From NCBI GenBank assembly GCA_014773175.1, contig VXCM01000439.1, positions 248,001 to 312,000 of the forward strand: DNA of 64,000 bases, read 5' to 3'. Source of the DNA: Lucifuga dentata. Taxonomy: Eukaryota > Chordata > Actinopteri > Ophidiiformes > Bythitidae. Position 1 is the stretch's first letter. Every line of letters begins with the position of its first letter. A program made the translations under genes and the position numbers. This document shows positions 27,001-36,475 of the stretch, piece by piece. The notes under the pieces were generated by a model that saw only the letters and a list, made by a program, of their open reading frames with translations, had not been told where the DNA came from and ran no database searches.

Positions 27001-27503
27001 TCCAGTACATCACAGGGATGAAAATGAAATCCATTTAATGCTACAGCTGACCATATGGCAGATTGATTTTATTACTATGGATGCCATGCTAGGATCTGAA
27101 CTGCTGACATGACTAAAAGGAGCTGCTGGTACTTTTCCCTACTCCTATGACTATTATGCTTGGCACAAACCAGCACAGGAGTGACCTAAAGGTTTATACT
27201 AAAATAAAATTGTGGATTCTTTTAATGAAGAATCACTATTATAATCACTAACCCTACAGCTGCTGGGTAGTTAATTTCTTTGTGCTGTGTGTGTGTGTGT
27301 GTGTGTGTGTGTACCCACAATGTGCATCGACGACATCCAGGGGTATGGNTGTGTGTGTGTGTGTGTGTGTGTGTGTACCCACAATGTGCATCGACGACAT
27401 CCAGGGGTATGGTGTCTTCTGGGAAGCTGACTGCGAGGAGTGTGCGTGAGGCTGTCAGCAGCAGCAGCAGCTCACTGAGCAGAAGCACAGCTCTCTGGCC
27501 CAT
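15819..27503 (-). CDS. sema6d: semaphorin 6D, whole coding span (19 exons)
   Basis: This is a transmembrane class-6 semaphorin, a cell-surface guidance ligand and receptor of the plexin-A system that acts at the plasma membrane. The exons listed separately join to 3330 nt (after removing a 62-bp assembly duplication), giving 1109 residues plus stop; human SEMA6D is about 1070. The order is signal peptide (1-24), Sema domain (about 55-515), PSI (about 517-570), stalk (573-653), transmembrane helix (about 670-692) and cytoplasmic tail (693-1109). Sequons sit at N55, N287, N439 and N465. The Sema core, the tail motif [16 protein letters not shown] and the end NKYSY match my knowledge of SEMA6D rather than 6A, 6B or 6C. 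All 18 introns have GT-AG borders with matching phases. Teleosts can carry two sema6d co-orthologues and I cannot tell which this is. The start was chosen for its signal peptide and its context (GCAGCCATGG). Confidence 0.96.
17115..17356 (-). CDS. sema6d: sema6d coding exon 18 (transmembrane helix)
   Basis: Residues 653-733. After [16 protein letters not shown] comes a single helix ([20 protein letters not shown]), then CYRD and a basic juxtamembrane segment, then NGLFDSPVK. These blocks are nearly identical in vertebrate SEMA6D. The acceptor is ttttttgtag and the donor AAAG|gtacat. A perfect 25-bp tandem duplication lies about 107 bp upstream in the intron. Confidence 0.97.
17463..17512. repeat. 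perfect 25-bp tandem duplication in a sema6d intron
   Basis: Two exact head-to-tail copies (17463-17487 and 17488-17512) of a unit containing the palindrome TTGTGTGAACACAA. It lies about 107 bp upstream of the exon 18 acceptor. Confidence 0.9.
18108..18160. repeat. (AAAG)n microsatellite in a sema6d intron
   Basis: About 12 GAAA/AAAG units, CTTT in the sense strand of the gene. Confidence 0.95.
18432..18614 (-). CDS. sema6d: sema6d coding exon 17 (Pro/Ser-rich stalk)
   Basis: A 183-bp, phase 1-1 exon of 61 codons starting [14 protein letters not shown] and containing [11 protein letters not shown], equivalent to the conserved human stalk block FVVQDDPNTS. It is Pro/Ser-rich and extracellular, just before the membrane. 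The acceptor is tcaccacag and the donor GAGG|gtaagg. Because it is symmetric it could also be skipped in some isoforms. Confidence 0.92.
19195..19251 (-). CDS. sema6d: sema6d coding exon 16 (57-bp symmetric, probable cassette stalk exon)
   Basis: Too short to appear as a long ORF. The acceptor is an excellent ttcttttag and the donor TCTG|gttagt. It is phase 1-1, 19 codons, reading [18 protein letters not shown] after the split codon. It aligns with the human SEMA6D stalk segment containing TTPDYK, which I recall as varying between isoforms. Skipping it keeps the frame (CAC-GAC-ATG), giving 1090 instead of 1109 residues. Confidence 0.85.
19821..19879 (-). CDS. sema6d: sema6d coding exon 15 (end of PSI domain)
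   Basis: A 59-bp exon, residues 553-572 plus one base: [19 protein letters not shown]. The acceptor is tctcgcag and the donor CACG|gtaagg. It exits in phase 1, which is also the phase of the two stalk exons that follow. Confidence 0.96.
20060..20137 (-). CDS. sema6d: sema6d coding exon 14 (PSI domain)
   Basis: Residues 527-552 plus two bases, with the PSI hallmark [12 protein letters not shown]. The acceptor is gctgcag and the donor ATCGT|gtaagt. Confidence 0.97.
20431..20571 (-). CDS. sema6d: sema6d coding exon 13 (end of Sema domain, start of PSI)
   Basis: Residues 480-526 plus two bases. It contains [20 protein letters not shown], the last propeller strand running into the first cysteines of the PSI domain. 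The acceptor is ctctccag and the donor CACAA|gtaagt. Confidence 0.97.
20906..21079 (-). CDS. sema6d: sema6d coding exon 12 (Sema domain)
   Basis: Residues 422-479 plus two bases: [20 protein letters not shown] and [15 protein letters not shown], with sequons N439 and N465. The acceptor is tgtcaag and the donor GCCAA|gtaggg; the phase fixes the donor. Confidence 0.97.
21337..21492 (-). CDS. sema6d: sema6d coding exon 11 (Sema domain)
   Basis: Residues 370-421 plus two bases: RPGCCAGHG, then [16 protein letters not shown] and [10 protein letters not shown], all characteristic of class-6 semaphorins. The acceptor is catcttag and the donor GTGAG|gtaaac. Confidence 0.98.
22119..22250 (-). CDS. 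sema6d: sema6d coding exon 10 (Sema domain)
   Basis: Residues 326-369 plus two bases, including [20 protein letters not shown] and [20 protein letters not shown]. The acceptor is ccctgcag and the donor CCCCG|gtaaac. Confidence 0.98.
22363..22580 (-). CDS. sema6d: sema6d coding exon 9 (Sema domain core)
   Basis: The largest Sema-domain exon, residues 254-325 plus two bases. It contains [19 protein letters not shown], a strictly conserved semaphorin block, then sequon N287-C-S and the stretch ending [10 protein letters not shown]. The acceptor is cctcacag and the donor AACAG|gtgagc. Confidence 0.98.
23333..23421 (-). CDS. sema6d: sema6d coding exon 8 (Sema domain)
   Basis: Residues 224-253 ([20 protein letters not shown], then [10 protein letters not shown]). 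The acceptor is cctgtcag and the donor CAAG|gtaaga. It ends in phase 0. Confidence 0.97.
23728..23771. repeat. (TA)n(TG)n microsatellite
   Basis: Adjoins the left end of the pogo-like element. Confidence 0.9.
23782..24300. mobile_element. pogo/Tigger-like MITE in a sema6d intron
   Basis: The left end TACAGGCAGTCCCCAGGTTA and the right end CGTAAGTCGGGGACTGTA are inverted repeats; TA is at both outer edges. Related GGCAGTCCCCGACTTACGAA termini are, as I recall, typical of Tigger/pogo derivatives in vertebrates. The interior is AT-rich with (AAT)n and (GA)n(TG)n tracts and no transposase. It fills most of the intron between exons 7 and 8. Confidence 0.7.
24344..24463 (-). CDS. sema6d: sema6d coding exon 7 (Sema domain)
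   Basis: Residues 184-223 plus one base, including [20 protein letters not shown]. The acceptor is attttag and the donor AAAG|gtaaga. The intron that follows carries a pogo-like inverted-repeat element whose near end is only about 43 bp from this donor. Confidence 0.97.
24673..24763 (-). CDS. sema6d: sema6d coding exon 6 (Sema domain)
   Basis: Residues 154-183 plus one base. It contains [18 protein letters not shown], a signature of semaphorin beta-propellers. The acceptor is cccttcag and the donor GCTG|gtaagg. Confidence 0.97.
25268..25369 (-). CDS. sema6d: sema6d coding exon 5 (Sema domain)
   Basis: Thirty-four codons, phase 0-0, residues 120-153. It opens with [19 protein letters not shown] and ends [10 protein letters not shown], highly conserved Sema-domain sequence with its cysteines kept. 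The acceptor is gttttcag and the donor AGA|gtgagt. Confidence 0.97.
25507..25569 (-). CDS. sema6d: sema6d coding exon 4 (Sema domain)
   Basis: A 63-bp, phase 0-0 exon of 21 codons beginning KLTWRSGQ and ending KGKHR. The acceptor is tttacag and the donor AGA|gtgcgt, which is a somewhat weak GT site. Confidence 0.94.
25767..25827 (-). CDS. sema6d: sema6d coding exon 3 (Sema domain)
   Basis: A 61-bp exon encoding residues 78-98 ([21 protein letters not shown] split over the border). The acceptor is gtccacag and the donor TACCGG|gtaaga. It exits in phase 0. Confidence 0.95.
26540..26651 (-). CDS. sema6d: sema6d coding exon 2 (start of Sema domain)
   Basis: Encodes residues 41-78, including [19 protein letters not shown] with sequon N55-E-S. 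The acceptor is ttccag and the donor GGCAG|gtaaat. It enters in phase 1 and leaves in phase 2. Confidence 0.95.
27286..27376. repeat. (TG)n tracts at the exon 1 donor, duplicated by assembly
   Basis: The TG tract (CA in the gene's sense strand) begins about 6 bp inside the intron after coding exon 1. The N at 27349 separates two copies of tract plus exon end; only one is expected in the genome. Confidence 0.85.
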
Positions 27504-27549
27504 GGCTGCTCAGACGGCACTTCCTGTTTCACACTGATGGAGATGTTAC
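27383..27549 (-). CDS. sema6d: sema6d coding exon 1 (5' UTR tail, start codon, signal peptide)
   Basis: The acceptor ttccag precedes 27549. A 46-nt 5' UTR segment leads to ATG at 27503-27501. It encodes residues 1-40 plus one base: a Leu-rich signal peptide ([18 protein letters not shown]) followed by VSFPED, the mature N-terminus typical of SEMA6D. The donor is CATT|gtgggt, chosen over the later GG|gtacac because only this phase joins the next exon correctly (DAHF-SRKYP). The 3' part of this exon is repeated at about 27287-27348 by the assembly artefact at the N at 27349. Confidence 0.93.
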
Positions 27550-30500
27550 CTGGAAACACACAAACACACGCTTGCGTTGCTGAACATGCAATCAAATTCC
27601 ATTAAGTTCCTGAAAACTGTCACAACTACAACCTGCTCCGAACCCGTCATAAATTTCACCCATCAAAACAATTCATTTCCCCAGTGAAGTCTGACTTTTC
27701 CTTTTTCCTTGTCATAATGAACATATAAACAGTTTCCCCACTCTGACTTTTCCATGACTGATCACTCAGTGGCAGTAGTTGGCATTTCCCCTCTACCTCT
27801 ACCAGCATCTGCTGTCCGAGGGAAGGTCAGCCAACTGACTGGTAGGGTGTCTCGGTGTGTGNCCTCTACCAGCATCTGCTGTCCGAGGGAAGGTCAGCCA
27901 ACTGACTGGTAGGGTGTCTCGGTGTGTGTTGGATGCAGCGGAAGTCCACTCTGTTAGAAAGGTGGCAGGCCTGCTGTCTCTGTACATCTGTGCCCTGATT
28001 GGTTTGTCCTGGTCCAGGTTCAGTGCTAACCAGCACATAGCAGCTTCATCATCACCACTAGTTTAGCTTGTGCTCTTACCTCAGCTGACTTCTGTTGGTG
28101 CTCAGTTGATTGTTATTGCTCCATCCTTTCCACAGGCCAGTGTAGCTTGTTGTGTGGTGCAGCGATTCACTCTGTGTGTCATGATGAAGTAGTCTGTACA
28201 TTTGTTTTGATGAGTACTAATTTTACACGGCATGTGATCGTAGACACATTACACTGGAAACTACTTAGATAATAATTTATTGTGAGAGTGGAAGTGGTTG
28301 TATGTGAACGTGTATGAGAGTGCTTTAGAGACAGGTTGTGTCTGTGCATATTAATGACCAGTGTACATTCAAATATTTATAAGGCAAACAAATTATTCAT
28401 GCAGGCCAAGCTTGAACGGATATAAACAATTTACTGGAGACGTCATACAGAGGAATGGATTAGGTAGGAGCACACTGGGATGCGCACACACACACACACA
28501 CATTCACAAACAAGTATACACAATCACTCTTTTACATGGTGTAATGCATAGAATGAGGCATGTGCATGACACGCACACAATTATATACACAACAATATTG
28601 ACTCATTTTTCAATTAGCCTCAAAACACACCTGCTCCATGCTGTCTGTCAGGCCTGCCTGCCAAGCCATTAGTGCTCTGATTGATCTGCACAGGAAGCAC
28701 AGCAGATGAGCAGCCAGCAAAGGCAATCTATGGACTTTACCATATCATAGCAGCCACGTGAAAACATTGTGACTCGACTGTGGTCGTGTTTCATGTTTTA
28801 TTAAACATGGAAAATCTGAAGAAGGTTAAGCATTTGAAATCTGGTAAAGTGAAATCCATGTGGTTATCAAGCTAGAATCAGGCTGATATCTAAAGTTTCT
28901 GAAAAATTGACTTTTTGGAGATAGGTGTGTTACAGCAATATCACCCTGACAATGTATAGGTTACGTAACATACAAATGGACAAAGTGCTGTAAAGCCTAC
29001 AGTACATGCTGATATACAGAATAATACTTTGCCCAACACCAATTATTTTGTTCTCAAATTACTGTAACAGTGTGTCACCAAAAAGAGTGGAGGTAGTGAT
29101 GAAATAGAGTAAAGCCAGTGTGTGTAATCATGGCTATTCAACATTCTATAAAGGTTTTGAAAGAGCAATGTTATTATGACTGTGAGTAATGCAAAGCCTG
29201 AAAAAGACAAGGCTTCATCTCACTTAATCCAGGTCTACATTAAATGGGATTTGATGTTTCAAAAAATTAGGAAAGTTCTGTAAATAAAAATTGGCTTATT
29301 TCTCCATGTACAAGTGTAAATCTCAATGCGCTGCAGGCATTATACTCTAATTTAGATACAATTGAGTCCAAGGCTACAAATGATTCACAGATCAATGCAC
29401 ACTCGCTCACACAGTCAGCAACTCAGTCTAAAGAAGAACTGGTGATATTGCTCTACAGAACCATGGTGTTCCTTAAAGCATCACAAGTTTTTTACTACGT
29501 AGTCCAGAAGCTCGTACCTACAAATGTGTTTAAACTGCTGAGTTTCTAGGGAGAAGCCTGGGACAGGAATAGATACCAAATGCACAATAATAGAAAAAGG
29601 GATAGCTATGAAAGGTAAATATACCAAGCACCACATTTCAGTGCTACAGTATCATACTGCCTGCAGGCTGTGCTTCTAACCTGGCTGTGTTCACAGGTAA
29701 ATCATTTCCTTGGCTGTCAGAATTTAGCTCTCTATCGCTCCCTTCTAAGCTTACACACACACACAGCGCTCTTTTTTATGACATTCTCGCTCACTAAACA
29801 ATTCAATAGAAAAACACTCCAAACCACAGGCAGAAGCTCAGTTCAGTTCTCCCATGTTTCCTTGCATGGTAATAGCTATACCGTGGAGGCGAAGGCTTCC
29901 CTCGGAAACTTTAATGCAAAACAGAAACAGGAGACATCCAGAGGTCAGCAATCTAAAATTACTTCTCAATCTCTAGTGAGCCCAGCGTGTTTTCTATTGA
30001 CTATTCCTTTGCACTCTCTGGTTCCTGCCCTCCAGTGTGTGTGTGTATGTGTGAGGGTGTGCATGTAGCTGTAGGCCTCGACAAGCCTAGAGACGCTGAG
30101 CTTGTCACGCAACTGTGTGCCATTCAGCCTTGCTTCACTTTACCTCTGTTATTACAGGTTTTTCAATGTCCTACAACCACGCACTCTTTCTGTTGATGTT
30201 GTTGGCTCAGGCCCATGGTGTTAAACACAGGGGAGGGGCGAGGGGGCCTGGTGTATTGCTATTTCTATCAGTGGGTGGGTGCAGGGGTCTATTTCTAAAC
30301 TGCTAGTTACAGCAAAACTTTTATTGGTTAAATTTAAAACGAGAGAGATGAACATGTATTCCTCTCGACTGTGTTTTTCTTTAAGCTCTGATCCATTGCA
30401 ACTTCAGGTGCATTTTGTAACGAAGCCCTATTGGGAGGAATTGGTGCTACTAAAAACACAGCAAACAACAGTGATCTGTGAGGTTTTGCAGCTTGGGTTT

Positions 30501-32079
30501 GAATGCGATGGGTGGATGTAATCCAGCAGAACAATGGCCACTACTCCTCAGGGCTGCTTAACTTGTCACCCTGCACCATACTGAGCTGTAAACATAACAT
30601 TGCAGGAAATCAGATAGTCCAGGAGTTCAGTTTCAGGCATTTCACCTCACTTACACTTGATGTTCATTATATATTTGTGTATTTGTATATGTAAACAGGC
30701 GTGACTGTCTGTCCAACATTGGATATATCCTGTAACTCGGATGTCCAGACTCTTGACTGTTGCTGTGAGAAAGTAATCAAAATGCTGCCACACAGGACAG
30801 CAAGTCAGCCAGATGATTAGAGCTGCCATTCCACCCCAGAAATGATTACTTCTCCTTTTCCCACTTCAGTACCTGTAATCACTTGCTATTTACCTAAGGA
30901 TTACTTTCAAGGGGCTAGGTTGGACTTGTTGCTGCTGAGATTTGGCAGAAGAAGAAGGCTGTGCCATCCTAAACTATGCTTCCCCCCTTTTCTTCTCTGC
31001 CTTGGTGAGAGGAGGAGTGAAACAGGAGAAAGGCTGTTCTCAGCAGTAGTTCTGCTATAGTAGATCACAAAGGGGCTGAGCTGCAGGTGTGACCAAGGAA
31101 CAAAAGAGGCTTTGGGCAAGTCAACACAATAGAACCCCACCCCCGTTGGTGGCCTTGTGTTCATGGGTTCAGAAGAGCTACTATGGGGCTTCTAAAAGGG
31201 TNCCCCCGTTGGTGGCCTTGTGTTCATGGGTTCAGAAGAGCTACTATGGGGCTTCTAAAAGGGTGTAGTTGTTCTGGGCGTACATAATATGTATAAGCAA
31301 AGTATGGACATGTGGACTCTAACTGTTGCAGAAGAGGTCAAACCTATTTAATTCAACCAATTAAGCATTAACTAATCTGATTCCTGAGCAGCAGTTTAGG
31401 GCAGCCATAAGACTATAAAGGCTAATACAGATCACTGGTGTTTAACAGCGGTTGTTCCAGGGTTACAGCAGGCTGTAGTGGAGGTTAACGGTGGTCGTTC
31501 TGGTTGCTGGATTCTGACGCTGTGGCCAATGAAGCGAAGTGAGACACACAAGCCAGCTGTGCTGTCAATGAACCCAAGCCTGGTTCTGGTGTTTCACCTT
31601 GCCAGAACGTGGTGCTGCTGCCAACACCAAGCCAGTAGTTTCCATAACCTGGCAGAGGATCCCTAATCTTTGTGACAACGCTCATACACTTCAGGTTTTC
31701 TGGGAAATGTACACAGCCTGTGTGTTTTGAGATCAATTTGCTTCATCTTTTATCTGAAAAGGCAGACTGAACTATTAAACATTATTTAAACATTATCACA
31801 AGCATTTTTTAAATTTTATTTAGTTTTTTTTTTTTTTTACCATTGATACACATACAGAAAATATGATTGTATACTTAGGGTGTTTTAAATTTATTTAGAG
31901 CATGAGGGTAGACCACTTTAAATTGAGCCTTTTGGGTCCCTGCCACCCCAGTTCCTAAAATTACTACAGCCTACTCACACATATATAACCACAAATGATT
32001 CTTTCTTATCATTTTATTGTTTAATGTTGGTGATGGTAATGGTAATTTTTCAAGTTTTGGGCGATACTTTGCGTAGAGA
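27550..32079. other. sema6d 5' intron(s), no recognised coding sequence
   Basis: About 4.5 kb between the candidate first exons and coding exon 1. It contains two artefactual duplications (N at 27862 and 31202), a short CA tract (28487-28502) and AT-rich unique sequence. The ORFs here (for example 29670-30068 plus) have no recognisable motif. Confidence 0.6.
28080..28130 (-). other. sema6d: candidate 5' noncoding exon of sema6d
   Basis: A near-perfect donor, AGCTGAG|gtaaga, lies 530 bp upstream of coding exon 1 on the minus strand. No clear acceptor pairs with it, so the upper bound is a guess. The plus strand also has acceptor-like sequence here (tttccacag), so chance cannot be excluded. 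Confidence 0.3.
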
Positions 32080-32985
32080 CATTCTGTTCCTCTTTTGCGC
32101 ACACAATCCAGGCTGCAGCCGGAGCTCTATGCCGGCATTGTGCGAGCTGGGACGTAAAAGCATTCAGGATTTATCCGTGGTAAATCTTTTCAGACTCTTT
32201 TAGTCCACATGTAGATCTCAAACAAAAGATAACAAAGACGCGGGGGACAGCGGTGGACGGACGACAGTGATGGTGCTGCGTTAACTGCCAGCAATTCACG
32301 CACAGGGCTGGGTTTCTGCGCTATTCTGCGACCAGAAGGTTGCGAGCGCGTCCCCAATCCATTATCCAGAATAGGCTACATTTGCAGTAATGAAATATGC
32401 AAGTTAAGGGTGCATACATATACACGGCTGTTGTTATCATAACGATACTGGCATCGTAAAGTCAACAGCCTATCAGCACAAAGTGATCATCCTGTTCGTC
32501 GTTTGGTGTGTTTACCAGCACGGTCCGTTAAATGTGGGCTAGTATATTCCCAAGTTTATTTGGGTTAAGTCGAAATGACAGAAAAGATTTAAATTCCGTT
32601 ACTTAACACAACTCAATCCACAACAGAACAGAGGAGCAACACTGTGACTTAAAAGGGGGCTTCTCTGCCTGAAAGCTCTGATAAAGATGGGCACTGACGG
32701 GCTGTGGGTTTGTTGTCGGTTGGTCAATTTGTTGCTCTACCATCGATAATTGTTCATGTTTTTAAATTGGTTATTTCACTTCATCATCGTCGATTGCCTC
32801 AAATGGATTCGGTTCAAAGTCTGTTTCTGGATAAAACGAAAGTCAATCTCCTGCGATCGTCCATGTCTAATATTCAATGTTCATCTTATGATAGGCTACG
32901 AAATGAGCGGTTTAACTTAATATGAAAACAGCGAAAACCACTTTACGCACTTTATCAGTTATTAGGATGATGTGAGGGCACCTAC

Positions 32986-33254
32986 CTTGAGTATCCGAAT
33001 TCACTCAGGAATGGGGCAATCCGACCGAATATCATATTCCTTTGGTAATCCATGTAGGAAAAAAAAAAAAACCAGCATGTAATATTCCTGTTAATTTTAA
33101 GCTCCAGTCGGATCAATTTCTCTCTTTTATCCACTAGCGCACAGATTTCAACTCCGCTCGCCAGATCTGTGCATTTTGACTCTGCCTGCTCTGTCTCCGT
33201 GCCCGGGCCCCTGAGCTCTGATGACTGATCTTCAAAGCTCAGCCACGATAACAC
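32986..33254 (-). other. sema6d: candidate 5' noncoding first exon of sema6d, with upstream ORF
   Basis: The donor TCAAG|gtaggt is at 32986. Upstream on the minus strand the sequence is complex, nonrepetitive apart from a T tract, and open for 90 codons. A TATA-like GGATAAAAG lies near 33130. The upper end is not fixed. An internal start just after the T tract (TTCCTACATGG) or an acceptor CCAAAG could make the exon shorter. Spliced to the acceptor at 27549, the ORF stops at once (AG|G TAA), 42 nt before the sema6d ATG. Confidence 0.5.
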
Positions 33255-33909
33255 ATCCCCCCTCCCTCATCCAGCAATACACCAGCCCCCTTCCACTACT
33301 ATTAACTTTGGAAACAAGAGGGAAAAGACCTAAACATTAACAACGCGCTATCCTGACTTTACATATAATCAGTGATTTAGTACAAAAAAAAAAAAAAAAA
33401 AAAAGCGTGAGACAACGAAGATCACTATTTAGCAAACACAACCACCAGTATAAAAACTCAACAGTGTTTATATTAAAGTAGAATTTGCCAGATTGTTTGC
33501 ATCGATTTTATACATCTTAAATTACATGCGTAATAACTAAAAAGGACTTCTAATAGATTGGATAGGAGAATAAACTGTCCCATCAATAAGAGGCGAGTAA
33601 ACAGCTCAGATTGGGTTTACCCTCTGCTGCAGAAGCGATGGAAGTCCGCTTCTCAACTACACAGATGATATTTACCAGCTCTATGTGGACTGAATAAACC
33701 GTGCATGCAGTTGAAGCACAAACAAAAATAGTCAGGAGCTGCACTATCTCTGTCCTGCAACCATCAGTTTTGCAGAGCAGCCTAGCGATGTGGTTAGAAG
33801 AAACATTTTGTTACCCAGTAAAAAGTCTTCTCCTTTCTAGTTTCCCCTCGACTTTCACTGCGTAATGCGCCGCAACAAAGTCAATCCATCTAGCTGCAAA
33901 AAAACTCAC

Positions 33910-34250
33910 CTCATTTGAAAAGGTTATTTTGTATCCTTTGTGTTGCTGTAATCCCCCAAAAATATTAGGCGCGTCGTAGTGAATCAACTTCTCCTGGCTG
34001 AGAGAAAAACAAACTAATGCACGGCAAATGGTGTAATTCGACCCGTGCTAAGTCAATCCATCCAGAGAGAGCTCCGCAGCCTACCAATAAGCTGCGCTCT
34101 GGCTGCAGTCCCTCCCCCACCATCCATCTCTCCTCAGTTGGTTTGGGCTTCTCTGCCTTTGCACAGGCTTTTCTCCCTTTCTTTCCTCGATCCCGGAGAG
34201 AAAGAAAAAGCACCCCCACCCCCANCACCCCCCAACTCCGAGTCAGCAAG
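33910..34250 (-). other. sema6d: candidate alternative 5' noncoding exon of sema6d
   Basis: A strong donor, AATGAG|gtgagt, is at 33910, at the gene-proximal edge of a GC/CpG-rich block. The transcription start is unknown; the upper limit is set where the CpG-rich block ends. It may be an alternative first exon to the one ending at 32986. An N in a C/A-rich tract at 34225 may hide a few bases. Confidence 0.4.
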
Positions 34251-34260
34251 AGCGCCGAGT

Positions 34261-36475
34261 TAAAATCCTTTCAGATGACTTGAAGCCAAAGGGGCTGATT
34301 AGTAAAACACATTTTTTGGGGGGGAAATGTTTCGATTTAAGCAGAAGACGGTTTAAGAACAAACTACTTCCCCTTAAACACAATATCGGCAAAGTTTTTT
34401 TTTTTTTTTTTTTTTTTTTAATGGACATAATGAATGAACTTGAGACGAATATCCAAGTAATGATCTGATATATTTCAAGAAAAAAAAATTGGTTTTCATT
34501 TGCTCAGAATCGTTAATTTAGTTAAAGATTTTATAAAACCAAAATAAAATAGGTGTTTATCATACCGCTTGGAAACCCATAGCAAATGTAACATATTAAA
34601 TACACCCTACAGACTAAACTGGGTAGTTATAATATTATATAAGGATATTATAGTGATAATACAAATACATAAACATTTAAGGGAAGAAATGAACTTTACT
34701 GCATGCCACAGGATGCATCATAAATCTTTCTAAGAATGCTGTAGTGATTATTTTGTTATATATACATGTCATGGCTTTGCATTTGACAAAAGTTTGTTTT
34801 TTGAATATGCATGTGTAAATCTGTGCATGTATGCATGCAAAAATTAAGTCTTCATTTTCATTCAGGTCATTCCAGCAGGTCTGTAAGGCTGGCCAATAGC
34901 AGCCCCTTTGCACCCTATTAGAGAAGCAGGTTAGCAGATGTGTGAGAATCTCTCCCACATGTGCATCCTCACCACTTGCACGCGTGCACACACACACACA
35001 CACACACACACCTGACATCCTCTATTATGAGCTGTGAAAGTGGGATCTGCATCTCAATACTTGCACAGGAAGTACTAGTTTGCACTGCTTATCTGCCTGA
35101 TCCCATGTTGGCACTTCTTGCTTGTCTTTTTGTCCTTGCTTGTCCCTCTCCTAATTTTCTTCCCTCCTTTTTGATTGTCAATATCCAGCCTCCTTATTTG
35201 ATAGAATTCATCTTTTTCCTCAGACCACCTATAGTTCTTGATTTTTCTCTCTGATCCCAATATCTCAGCAGATAGAATTTAGTCTGTCACTTATCAGGCT
35301 TTCATTCTTTTCTCTTTGTCCTCTATGCTTCAATCTTGCTACTCAGTGTGGCTGTCAGTGCTGGGTTACTTCTGTCTGTTGGCCCTATATCCTGTGGGGA
35401 CTGAATCAGCACGAGTGGGAGAGGAGTGTCGAATGTGTCCAAGGTTTGAGAGATGCAGATAGTGAATGTCAGGATGGGTGGAAAGATATATGGATCTGTG
35501 GGCGTTTGGTGATTGGTGGCTGTATTGATTAACTTTTTTTTTCCTGTGAATTGACAGTTTTATTAGGGGTGTAATGGCATTGTGACACCATTTCAGTAGG
35601 TTTTAATGGGTTTTGGTGCACAATTGTTGTCTTTAATAGTTCTTATACTGCTTTTAATGTCATTTCTTTTCTACTTCATATGAATTGTAACTGACTCTGG
35701 AGAGTATTTGAAGGATAATTCACACACTGTCTATATGATTATACAATTTCCTACAACAATGATAACAAAAAATATATTTTATGATTCAATGATATGACAT
35801 TATTTTAAGATAATGGAGAAGATGAGAAAAGTTTTATTTGCCACAAGAGGTTCTGCTTTCATTTATTTTGTTAAAATGTTTTAGCGCAAAAACACAATTT
35901 CCTGGGCAAATCACATATTTGAGTCATGGGTGCAGCTACACTTGCAAGCATAGTGGTAACAGAAGTGAAACAGATGGGTGAATGACAAAGGTCTTTGGGA
36001 CTCAAGACTGTGTTTATGTTGATAGTGGGGATTGACAGATGAATGTATCAACGTTGGGATGTGAGGAAGGACAGGGAGATGGATGGTGGGAGCAAAGTGA
36101 GGGATAGACAGAGGACAGAAGGGCTGTAGTAGTCCCACAGCCTGATATGTTCCCTTGGGGACCTTGCAGTGTGTGTGGATGGGACCCGGGGTGCAGAGGG
36201 GAATGTGAGGGCTTGGTCTAAGGGTGGGCCCACCAGAGAACACTGCAATCACTCCCTTATTTACTGCCTGAAATGCCAGTACAGATGGTCATGTGTCTAA
36301 GGTGGGGGCTGCAAGCTTTAGGTTGGGGCTGAGACCAAAGATTTGAAAGAATATACTGCAGTGTCGCTATTTCCGACCAAATGTTATTTCAGAATCAGAC
36401 ACACCCAACAGAGATATCTAAAGAAGAATAACTACATTAACAGAAGATCAGATACTAAATGCAATGACATTGAAT
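34261..36475. other. upstream noncoding flank or far 5' intron
   Basis: No gene recognised. T-run at 34396-34419, CA tract at 34987-35011, otherwise unique AT-rich sequence. Confidence 0.55.

Larger units (their letters stand above)
32080..34260 (-). promoter_or_regulatory. CpG-rich putative promoter region of sema6d
   Basis: CG dinucleotides are clearly more frequent here than in the surrounding AT-rich DNA, in clusters at about 32085-32345 (gcgagcgcgtcc, gacgcgggg), 33130-33210 and 33840-34260. The two candidate first-exon donors fall inside. The cluster at 32085-32345 lies downstream of both donors and could be a further start site or enhancer. Promoter function is inferred. Confidence 0.45.

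Noticed and set aside
27799..28038. ORF upstream of sema6d exon 1 on both strands
   Set aside because: It spans the N at 27862 and its length depends on the artefactual 66-bp duplication.
28020..28150. Plus-strand exon with tttccacag and cttacctcag acceptors
   Set aside because: No coding frame or donor follows; the minus-strand donor at the same place is the better match but is itself uncertain.
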